The notes beneath the pieces are model-generated. The model had not been told where the DNA came from. It was given only the letters and a program-made list of their open reading frames with translations, and ran no database searches. Shown here piece after piece: positions 1 to 6,153 of a DNA stretch of 6,153 nt. The stretch comes from Gammaproteobacteria bacterium. GTDB taxonomy: Bacteria > Pseudomonadota > Gammaproteobacteria > Enterobacterales > Kangiellaceae. The stretch is taken from assembly GCA_002401655.1 (NCBI GenBank), contig NVTT01000092.1:1-6153 (forward strand). Direction: 5' to 3'. Position 1 is the stretch's first letter, and each line of letters begins with the position of its first letter. Both the position numbers and the translations under genes were made by a program.

Positions 1-85
1 CAATTACTTAGACTACATGAGCAGAGTCTTCGGTTCTTAAGGCCATAGCCTCGAACCTGCTCCACGTCCTCAGGACGTGGTTTTA
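1..85 (+). mobile_element. Probable right end of an IS200/IS605-type (TnpB-associated) element, partial
   Basis: This stretch has no supportable gene and carries two stem-loops in a row, then TTTTAAT. In IS200/IS605 elements the end distal to tnpA/tnpB is a subterminal imperfect or perfect hairpin a few bases from the cleavage site, and no terminal inverted repeats or target duplications are made. Here a 9-bp perfect palindrome (62-80) sits just before an AT-rich end at about 85, and the recognisable sequence of the next gene starts immediately after it, in the middle of a protein domain. The TCGAA at 51-55 just before the hairpin also resembles the end of known elements such as ISDra2, recalled from memory. 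The transposase and tnpB would lie to the left, outside the window. The exact element boundary (about 84-88) cannot be fixed from this sequence. The alternative is an ordinary repeat or a terminator of an upstream gene. Confidence 0.5.
1..85 (+). ncRNA. Possible 3' part of an omega RNA (TnpB guide RNA scaffold)
   Basis: Read as RNA, the region folds into two adjacent elements. The first has an outer stem GGTTC (32-36) with GAACC (53-57), and an inner stem AGGC (40-43) with GCCT (48-51) closed by a CATA loop. The second is the 9-bp hairpin at 62-80. Omega RNAs of TnpB-encoding IS200/IS605 elements come from the element's right end, are structured, and run past the end so that the next 16-20 bases serve as guide. 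If this is one, the guide would be the first bases of the remnant sensor gene, roughly 86-105. The stems are seen directly, but the omega RNA identity is inferred from layout, and neither tnpB nor the 5' part of the RNA is visible. Confidence 0.3.
62..80. repeat. Perfect 9-bp inverted repeat (hairpin), terminator-like on the plus strand
   Basis: CCACGTCCT (62-70) and AGGACGTGG (72-80) are exact reverse complements separated by a single C. On the plus strand the stem is followed by TTTT (81-84), so besides being the likely subterminal hairpin of a mobile element it could work as a weak intrinsic terminator for transcription entering from the left. A one-base loop would in practice open to 3-5 bases, leaving a 7-8 bp stem. 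The GTG at 77, the first possible start of the downstream reading frame, lies inside the 3' arm. The only Shine-Dalgarno-like bases (AGGA, 72-75) are also in that arm, so translation initiation here would be hindered by the fold. Confidence 0.85.
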
Positions 86-2857
86 ATGTTTAATAAAATT
101 TGGCTCTCTGCCACCAATCTTGGTCTATATTATTTCGATTTATCAACTTCTATCTGGCAAAGGCCTGCATGGCTGCCTAAGGAAAAAAGTCCATTATTTA
201 TCAATCAACTCTATTATGACAATAATGACAATATCTGGATAGGTAGCTTAAGCGAAGGCATTATTCGTTATAACTTTACTAGTAAGAAATTATCATCTTA
301 CAAAAACACTAAAAATAAAACAATACTAAGTGGTAACTGGATCAAATCATTTCTTCAAGACTCTAGTGGCGATATTTGGGTAGGTTCCTCCCAAGGACTA
401 ATGAAATATCAAGCTGAAACAGATAGCTTTCAGTTTTTATCATTAAGAGAAGATGGTACTAAAGATACCATTTATGGACTGTTGCAGGACGATAATGATT
501 TTATTTGGGCATCAACTAACCAAGGATTAGTTAGATTTCATCCTAACTCCTTTGATAACACTAATTCTTTCGACAACAGTCATTCCTTAATTAGCGTTCG
601 ACATTTCAACCATAACGATGGCTTACAAGGCAATGAGTTTAATACCGGCGCATTTTTAAAAGCGAAAGATGGCACCTTTTATTTTGGCGGAACCAATGGA
701 TTTAATTCATTTAACCCGCTGGATTTCATTGATGATTCTATTGTCAATTCACCGGTTATTTCCGAACTTAAAATTTTCAACCAATCAGTTTCTGTTAATG
801 AAACAAGTGATACTACAGACAAATATAAATTCACATTACCACAACCAATACATATGATATCAGAACTTAATTTATCCTATCAGCATCAACTTTTTTCACT
901 CGCTTTTTCTGCGATGAATTATGATAATGCTAGCCAACAAATCTATGCTTATCGGTTAATTGGTTTATTCGATAATTGGATAGAAACGGACAGTAGATCA
1001 AGAATTGCTACTTTTAGTGGATTGCCTCCGGGAAATTATCAATTTCAAGTGAAAAGTAAAACGTCCGGGGAATCATGGAACTTAAATTCAAGGAATGACA
1101 ACATCACTGAATTATCCATTAATATATCACCCCCTTGGTGGATGAGTTACTACGCGTATTTTGTTTACTTATTTATATTAGTGATGATACCCTACTTATT
1201 TTTTCACCAACGTAGTAAATTAATTCGTATACGAGCTATCGATTTAGAAAAAGAAGTAAAGTTACGAACGTCACAATTAAAGACAGCGCTCATTCAAAAA
1301 GAAGAAGTTTTTACAAATATCTCCCATGAGTTTCGGACACCCTTAACCTTAATGATTGGCCCTGCCGAAGAGTTGACAAATTCTCAATACCATAACGATA
1401 TTAAACGAACAGGAGATAGAATTAAGCGAAACGGCGAATTACTTTTAAGATTAGTCAATCAATTACTAGGAATTGCTCGCAGTGAACAAGAGGAAATAGA
1501 TGAACCCCATAATATTCTCGATTTATCTCAATTAGTAGAACATATTTGTCAGCGCTTCGATGTCTATGCTAGTAGTACCCAGATAAAATTTTCTTATCAA
1601 ATTAAAAACAACATTTTAATCAATGCCACAGCAGAACAAATAGAACCAATAATATCCAACATATTATCTAACGCATTTAAATACACACCGGATAAGGGCA
1701 CAATTAAACTGAAACTGTTTCAAAGAAACAAAAAAATCAGTTGTGAAATATCAGATAACGGTCAAGGTATTGCGACAAATGAATTAGATAAAATATTTGA
1801 TCGTTTTTATCGCTCCTCTAATAATAAAGAAAATAATCAAAGTAGCGGTATTGGACTGGCGCTGGTAAAAGCATTAGTCAATAAAACCAACGGGAAGATT
1901 GAAGTCTTTAGCTCTCTTGAAAAAGGAACTCAATTTTTAGTCCGTTGGAATGATGTAATTAATCATTCCATGACAGCAACAATTCAACGGTCAAAAGACT
2001 TAGTTAATACGACTTATACAGAAAAAGAAATTTCAATACTAAACTTCCCACACTACCAGCCTCAAAACAAGCCACTAGACAAAACCAAACCATGTTTGTT
2101 AATTGTCGAAGACCACAATGAACTGAAAGAATATTTAATCTCTCGCCTATCAACTGACTACGCTTGTCTATCCGCATCCAATGGTGAGCAAGGAGTAGAG
2201 TTTGCAATAAAACATCAACCGAAAGTCATCATCTCCGATATAATGATGCCTAAATTGGATGGTTACGGCCTATGTGAAAAAATTAAAACCAATCACATAA
2301 CTAGTCACATACCTATTATTTTACTGACTGCAAAAGCGGATAAAACTAGCAGAATAAAAGGGCTAATAAAAGAAGCCAACATTTACCTTAGCAAACCTTT
2401 CGACTTTAATGAATTAAGCCTTCATATTAGAAATCTATTAAATGAACGAGAAAATCTAAAAAAACAATTTTGCATCGCATTAGACAATGATCATTGGGAT
2501 ACTGTTGATTTACCAAAAGAAGATGACGACTTTTTAAACTCACTAAATAATGCGATGAACGCACATTATTCAGAACAAGATTTTCAAGCAACAGAATTAG
2601 CAAAAATTATTGGATTTTCAGAGCGCCAATTGCAACGAAAATTCAAGGCTTTTTCGGGCATCACACCCACTCACTTTATGCGACAGTGGCGATTAAATCA
2701 AAGTCGGCGTTTATTATTACAAAGGCACCCTATTGGTAATATAGCATTAGATTGTGGTTTTAGTAGCCAAGCCTATTTTGGTAAGTGTTTTAAACAACAA
2801 TTTTCAATGACGCCAAGTGAATATCTAGATTTAAAAACTAGGCAACTAGATTCCTAA
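77..2857 (+). CDS. Hybrid two-component sensor/regulator (HTCS), N-terminally truncated remnant
   Basis: This is a one-protein signalling system: periplasmic ligand sensing, kinase, receiver and DNA binding in one chain. Residues are counted from GTG 77. Reg_prop propeller blades lie near 5-21, 50-66, 98-112, 141-155 and 198-213, with the DGLQGNEFN motif at 181-189. The Y_Y_Y domain is about 285-350 and the membrane segment about 356-376, followed by basic residues. HisKA has H417 in SHEFRTPLTLM. HATPase_c has N528/N532, G1 DNGQG (560-564), the F box near 573-579 and G2 GIGL (591-594). The receiver has E678/D679, phospho-acceptor D721, T751 and K773. The AraC/HTH_18 domain is about 825-920. 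All catalytic residues are present. HTCS proteins are usually 1,300-1,400 residues with a signal peptide and about 14 blades. This one has 926 residues, no signal peptide and about five blades, and starts within a blade. The in-frame stop at 38-40 rules out extension beyond 41. GTG 77 lies inside a hairpin; ATG 86, with AGGA 10 bases upstream, is the more credible start if any is used. It is probably a non-functional or altered remnant. HTCS proteins normally control glycan-use genes; the target is not visible here. Confidence 0.9.
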   Translation: MVLMFNKIWLSATNLGLYYFDLSTSIWQRPAWLPKEKSPLFINQLYYDNNDNIWIGSLSEGIIRYNFTSKKLSSYKNTKNKTILSGNWIKSFLQDSSGDIWVGSSQGLMKYQAETDSFQFLSLREDGTKDTIYGLLQDDNDFIWASTNQGLVRFHPNSFDNTNSFDNSHSLISVRHFNHNDGLQGNEFNTGAFLKAKDGTFYFGGTNGFNSFNPLDFIDDSIVNSPVISELKIFNQSVSVNETSDTTDKYKFTLPQPIHMISELNLSYQHQLFSLAFSAMNYDNASQQIYAYRLIGLFDNWIETDSRSRIATFSGLPPGNYQFQVKSKTSGESWNLNSRNDNITELSINISPPWWMSYYAYFVYLFILVMIPYLFFHQRSKLIRIRAIDLEKEVKLRTSQLKTALIQKEEVFTNISHEFRTPLTLMIGPAEELTNSQYHNDIKRTGDRIKRNGELLLRLVNQLLGIARSEQEEIDEPHNILDLSQLVEHICQRFDVYASSTQIKFSYQIKNNILINATAEQIEPIISNILSNAFKYTPDKGTIKLKLFQRNKKISCEISDNGQGIATNELDKIFDRFYRSSNNKENNQSSGIGLALVKALVNKTNGKIEVFSSLEKGTQFLVRWNDVINHSMTATIQRSKDLVNTTYTEKEISILNFPHYQPQNKPLDKTKPCLLIVEDHNELKEYLISRLSTDYACLSASNGEQGVEFAIKHQPKVIISDIMMPKLDGYGLCEKIKTNHITSHIPIILLTAKADKTSRIKGLIKEANIYLSKPFDFNELSLHIRNLLNERENLKKQFCIALDNDHWDTVDLPKEDDDFLNSLNNAMNAHYSEQDFQATELAKIIGFSERQLQRKFKAFSGITPTHFMRQWRLNQSRRLLLQRHPIGNIALDCGFSSQAYFGKCFKQQFSMTPSEYLDLKTRQLDS

Positions 2858-5800
2858 GATTCCCCCATGGTCATTAAAGAAGTATTTCCACCGGCCGCGG
2901 TGGTATCAATGCTAATCGTTTTTTCAGTCACTAACCGATGATAAAGTGTTTTCATATTTGACTCGCTGATTACCGGTAAGATTTCAACCTCTCTTTCAGC
3001 CATTTTTTGTGCTAAATAACTTTGCCAATCGCTATTGATATCGACCAAACTTCCTGACAGAAACTCTGACGCTAAAACGACATTTAAATAGTCAATTGGT
3101 AAAGTATTAAAGACTTGTTCGTTAATTCCAATTTGACTGAGTAGTTGTTGGAATAAGTTGACTAGCGTCTCTTTCACTTCAACTTTATCACCTGTCTTTT
3201 CAATAATACACATCATCGTATTACCGGATGTCAAAGTCGAAATAAAACTTAACAACCAAGCTTCAATACTTGATTGTTCATCTAACAAACTAACAATGAC
3301 ACCTCTAGGTTCAAAGGATAATTGATTAGACTCTCCTGTCGGACCAGGTAAAATAATCGTTTGTGAATAATCATTTTCGATAGCTAATAATAGATGGCGG
3401 GCTTTGATAATTGACTCATTTAGTTTTGGAAATGATGTTGCTATTTTTGTATTGGTTGCTAGATGGGCTAGCAGTTGTCGCATTACCGAAATTCGATTAA
3501 CGATGGGCTGGTATCGCCACTCGGAAAACCCACGCGATAGTCGCTCAAGTTTTTGTTTAACGACTTCATTAACACCGACCTCCATCTCTTCATTGACCGA
3601 GGCTAGTTTTTCTTTTTGTTTTAAATCTACTGACGATAAAACTTTAACAGCTGGTCTATTAATATCGGTCACCAGCCGAGACAAATAGTTAGGGCCTCCT
3701 GCTTTAGGTCCTGTCCCAGATAACCCACGACCACCAAATGGTTGCACACCAACAATCGCGCCAATCATATTTCGGTTCACATAAATATTTCCAGCGGGTG
3801 AACGTTCCGCAAGGTAAAGACACCTTTCACCAATTCGAGAATGGATCCCCATAGTCAAACCAAATCGTGTTGCATTTATCTGTGCCATCACATTATTTAA
3901 CTCATTCGGCTTAAAGCGGATCACATGAACGCACGGGCCAAAAACTTCTCTTTCTAAAACCGACAAATCGTCAATTTCATATAAACGTGGTGCAAAAAAG
4001 GTACTTTCAACGGGCACAGAATAAACCTCACATTGATACAATAATTTCCCTTTGCTTTTCATTTGCTCCGCATGCGCTTGCAAACTCAATAATGCTTTTT
4101 CATCTATCACCGGACCAATATCAGTACTTAATTTTGAAGGGTCACCTATTTTTAATTCTTTCATTGCGCCAATAATCATCCTAATTACTTTATCGGCAAT
4201 GCCATCTTGAATAAATAACACTCTCATTGCAGAACATCGTTGACCCGCACTTTGAAAACCTGAAGCAATCACATCATCCACCACTTGCTCAGGCAATGCG
4301 GTTGAATCAACAATCATGCAATTTTGACCGCCAGTTTCTGCTATTAATGGAATAGGGGCTCCGCCACGATCGGCTAATGTTTTCGCCATCCAACTACCCA
4401 CTTCCGTCGATCCCGTAAACATCACAGCTTTGATCCTTTTATCGGGAACAATGATTTTTCCAACTTGACTGCCCCGTGCTTGGAGTAACGAAACCACTCC
4501 TTTTGGTAAACCACACGCTTCAAATAATTCTATCGCGCGATGCGCAATTAACGATGTTTGCTCCGCTGGTTTTGCCACCACGGTATTACCACAAGCAATC
4601 GCCGCAGATACTTGCCCTAAAAATATGGCCAACGGAAAATTCCAAGGACTAATACAAAGGACAACGCCAAGAGATTTTAATGGTTGCTTTTTTGTCGAGT
4701 CCTCGCCCATCATTTTTTCAACTTGAATGGCATAATAACGACAAAAATCTATCGCCTCCCTCACTTCTGCGATGCTGTCTTGCGCTGTTTTGCCCGCTTC
4801 TTTAATGCAGATAGCGATCAACTCATCCATATGCGCTTCTAACGAATTTGCCATTTTATTGAGTAATTCTGCTCGCTGTTTAACCGTAGTATTTGACCAA
4901 AATTTATAAGTGTTTTGTGCTAGCTCTAGCTTATTAATCATCACATTTTCATCATCTTTACTTAGATTAGCTAAAACTTCTGAATGATTAGCTGGATTGA
5001 ATACATTTAGAATGTTTGAACTTTCTGAATGAACTCGGTCTTCTGAATGGCTCTGATTTCCTTTTTTCATTTTCCACCAATCATCAAGATTAGTTTCTAA
5101 AACCGTCAAACGATTCGTGTCGGTTAGATCTAAACCAACAGAATTTTTTCTTAACTTCCCATAAAGATTGGTTGGAAGAGCAATTTGTGAGTTGCGTTTA
5201 TCTTTCCAAAGCATCACCGTTTCCAACGGATCAACTAGCAAAGATTCCACCGAAACATTTTCATCCACAATGTTATTAACAAACGAGCTATTCGCTCCAT
5301 TTTCTAACAAACGTCTCACCAAATAGGCTAAAAGATCCACATGCGCACCAACTGGAGCGTAGACCCGACAAGCCACTTTTTCCTCGTTTACCACTTGATT
5401 AAATAAAGACTCTCCCATTCCGTGTAAACGCTGAAACTCAAATCCCTTGTGCGTATTGTTTTCGTTTTTATAAAAATCTGAGTCCATATCCATTTCTAAG
5501 ATAGTTGAAACCGTATAGGCATTATGGGTGGCGAATTGAGGATAAATACTATCCCGAAAACCTAATAGTTTTTTAACACAAGCTTGATAGCAAACATCGG
5601 TTGATGCTTTACGCGTAAAAACGGGGAATCCGTCAAAGCCTTCCGCTTGGCTATGTTTTATTTCTGTATCCCAGTAAGCCCCCTTGACTAATCTCACCAT
5701 CATTTTACGTTGATTAGATTGCGTCAATTCTCTGATCCAATCAATCACATAAATCGCACGTTTTTGATAAGCTTGAACCGCCATTCCAAAACCTTGCCAA

Positions 5801-6153
5801 TCACCCAAATCTTTATCGCTGAAAACCGCTTCGATAACATCTAAAGAAATATCTAATCGATCCGCTTCTTCCGCGTCAACGGTGAAACCAATATCAAGTT
5901 TTTTCGCTTCCATGGCTAGAATTTTAAGTCTTGGTACTAACTCATTCATCACCTGCTCATAATGGGTAAATTCATAACGAGGATGAATTGCCGAAAGTTT
6001 AATTGAGATTCCAGGGCTAGCAATAGGTCCTCTGCCTTTTGAAGCTTTTCCGATAGATTTTATAGCATTCATATAACTATCAAAATATCGATCCGCATCC
6101 TTCATGGTTCTCGCGCCCTCACCCAACATATCGTAAGAGTAGGTGTAACCTTT
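2854..6153 (-). CDS. putA: Bifunctional proline dehydrogenase / L-glutamate-gamma-semialdehyde dehydrogenase PutA, 5' end outside the window
   Basis: PutA oxidises proline to P5C with FAD, passing electrons to membrane quinone, then oxidises glutamate semialdehyde to glutamate with NAD+. The frame is open through the window edge: before the ATG at 6129 it reads KGYTYSYD, matching KGFRYSYD of E. coli PutA, so that ATG is internal. The visible 1,099 codons start near E. coli residue 278. PRODH residues (E. coli numbering) are K329, D370 in VDAEEADRL, Y540 in YAPVG, Y552 and R555/R556 in AYLVRRLLENGA. ALDH residues are FTGSTEVG, general base E883 in AETGG and nucleophile C917 in GQRCSA, then EVFGP and PFGGRGLSGTG. 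A C-terminal ALDH-like domain follows and ends in TTAAGGNTSLMTMGES, close to E. coli NTAAAGGNASLMTIG plus two residues. This makes it a long, CTD-containing PutA (type B or C). Whether it has the N-terminal ribbon-helix-helix repressor domain of E. coli PutA cannot be told, nor can its promoter be seen. The stop TAG (2854-2856) overlaps the convergent gene's stop. No frameshift or lost active-site residue is seen. Confidence 0.97.
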   Translation of the reverse strand, partial: KGYTYSYDMLGEGARTMKDADRYFDSYMNAIKSIGKASKGRGPIASPGISIKLSAIHPRYEFTHYEQVMNELVPRLKILAMEAKKLDIGFTVDAEEADRLDISLDVIEAVFSDKDLGDWQGFGMAVQAYQKRAIYVIDWIRELTQSNQRKMMVRLVKGAYWDTEIKHSQAEGFDGFPVFTRKASTDVCYQACVKKLLGFRDSIYPQFATHNAYTVSTILEMDMDSDFYKNENNTHKGFEFQRLHGMGESLFNQVVNEEKVACRVYAPVGAHVDLLAYLVRRLLENGANSSFVNNIVDENVSVESLLVDPLETVMLWKDKRNSQIALPTNLYGKLRKNSVGLDLTDTNRLTVLETNLDDWWKMKKGNQSHSEDRVHSESSNILNVFNPANHSEVLANLSKDDENVMINKLELAQNTYKFWSNTTVKQRAELLNKMANSLEAHMDELIAICIKEAGKTAQDSIAEVREAIDFCRYYAIQVEKMMGEDSTKKQPLKSLGVVLCISPWNFPLAIFLGQVSAAIACGNTVVAKPAEQTSLIAHRAIELFEACGLPKGVVSLLQARGSQVGKIIVPDKRIKAVMFTGSTEVGSWMAKTLADRGGAPIPLIAETGGQNCMIVDSTALPEQVVDDVIASGFQSAGQRCSAMRVLFIQDGIADKVIRMIIGAMKELKIGDPSKLSTDIGPVIDEKALLSLQAHAEQMKSKGKLLYQCEVYSVPVESTFFAPRLYEIDDLSVLEREVFGPCVHVIRFKPNELNNVMAQINATRFGLTMGIHSRIGERCLYLAERSPAGNIYVNRNMIGAIVGVQPFGGRGLSGTGPKAGGPNYLSRLVTDINRPAVKVLSSVDLKQKEKLASVNEEMEVGVNEVVKQKLERLSRGFSEWRYQPIVNRISVMRQLLAHLATNTKIATSFPKLNESIIKARHLLLAIENDYSQTIILPGPTGESNQLSFEPRGVIVSLLDEQSSIEAWLLSFISTLTSGNTMMCIIEKTGDKVEVKETLVNLFQQLLSQIGINEQVFNTLPIDYLNVVLASEFLSGSLVDINSDWQSYLAQKMAEREVEILPVISESNMKTLYHRLVTEKTISIDTTAAGGNTSLMTMGES
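4978..5049 (-). repeat. Three copies of a 9-base word in the putA inter-domain linker
   Basis: The minus-strand word CATTCAGAA occurs at 5049-5041, 5031-5023 and 4986-4978, always in frame, encoding His-Ser-Glu each time with identical codons. The first two lie in the variable, polar linker between the proline dehydrogenase and aldehyde dehydrogenase domains, and the third is at the start of the ALDH domain (NPANHSEVL). The spacings differ (18 and 45 bases), so this is not a regular tandem array. It may reflect local duplication in a weakly constrained linker, or chance. No function is proposed. Confidence 0.5.

Noticed and set aside
2..40. Short open frame ending in TAA at 38-40 (NYLDYMSRVFGS), possibly the last codons of a tnpB gene
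   Set aside because: Only twelve codons are visible and they match no TnpB C-terminus I can recognise. The region also folds as RNA, so coding cannot be supported.
669..857. Open frame of 62 codons on the plus strand inside the HTCS gene
   Set aside because: It is an out-of-frame shadow of the propeller and Y_Y_Y coding region, with no ribosome binding site and no recognisable protein.
2004..2207. Minus-strand open frame of 67 codons opposite the kinase-receiver linker
   Set aside because: It is an antisense shadow of a strongly supported coding region and has no recognisable features.
2888..2903. Perfect 6-bp GC-rich hairpin (CCACCG, loop GCCG, CGGTGG) just past the plus-strand stop, a candidate shared terminator
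   Set aside because: No T-run follows on either strand, and the bases encode the conserved TAAGGN motif of the PutA C-terminus, which explains the GC-richness.
3404..3688. Plus-strand open frame of 94 codons opposite putA
   Set aside because: It is antisense to the well-conserved PutA C-terminal region and has no family resemblance.
3987..4175. Plus-strand open frame of 62 codons opposite putA
   Set aside because: It is antisense to the conserved aldehyde dehydrogenase domain and has no supporting signal.
6127..6129. ATG at 6129 as the start of putA
   Set aside because: The frame stays open to the window edge and the upstream codons KGYTYSYD match the E. coli PutA sequence before the same Met, so this is an internal methionine.
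1..6153. CRISPR array, tRNA or rRNA genes, or a novel multi-gene system
   Set aside because: No regularly spaced repeats or tRNA/rRNA-like sequence were seen by eye. Almost all of the window is accounted for by two recognisable genes.

Overview
The window holds two long genes that run towards each other and meet tail to tail, plus a short non-coding stretch at the left edge that looks like the end of a mobile element. The DNA is AT-rich. The proline-catabolism protein on the minus strand is close enough to Escherichia coli PutA for its active-site residues to be matched one by one. The plus-strand gene is a fused sensor kinase/response regulator of the HTCS type, well known from Bacteroidetes but also present in marine gammaproteobacteria. 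Together these suggest a low-GC, probably marine or aquatic gammaproteobacterium (Alteromonadales, Vibrionales or Oceanospirillales-like). The lineage is an inference and is not certain.

Positions 1-85: no convincing gene. The stretch holds two consecutive stem-loops (32-57 and 62-80). The second is a perfect 9-bp inverted repeat followed by TTTTAAT. The arrangement (folded RNA, then TCGAA, then a strong hairpin, then a short AT-rich end) resembles the right end of an IS200/IS605-type element and the 3' part of its TnpB-associated omega RNA. The rest of the element would lie left of the window.

Positions 77-2857 (+): a hybrid two-component protein with beta-propeller (Reg_prop) blades, a Y_Y_Y domain, one membrane segment, a histidine kinase, a receiver and an AraC-type DNA-binding domain. 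Everything from the Y_Y_Y domain onward looks intact. The N-terminus is missing: the frame opens inside the hairpin of the putative element and enters directly into a propeller blade, with no signal peptide. The best reading is that an insertion cut off the 5' part of the gene and left a 926-codon remnant.

Positions 2854-6153 (-): putA, encoding the bifunctional proline dehydrogenase / L-glutamate-gamma-semialdehyde (P5C) dehydrogenase. It is open through the right edge of the window, so the N-terminal part (about 277 residues by E. coli numbering, including any DNA-binding domain) is not seen. All catalytic residues in the visible part are present. The two genes overlap by 4 bp at their stop codons, leaving no intergenic space for a terminator. 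They are unlikely to share a pathway: putA oxidises proline to glutamate, while HTCS proteins usually sense glycan breakdown products and switch on nearby polysaccharide-use genes.
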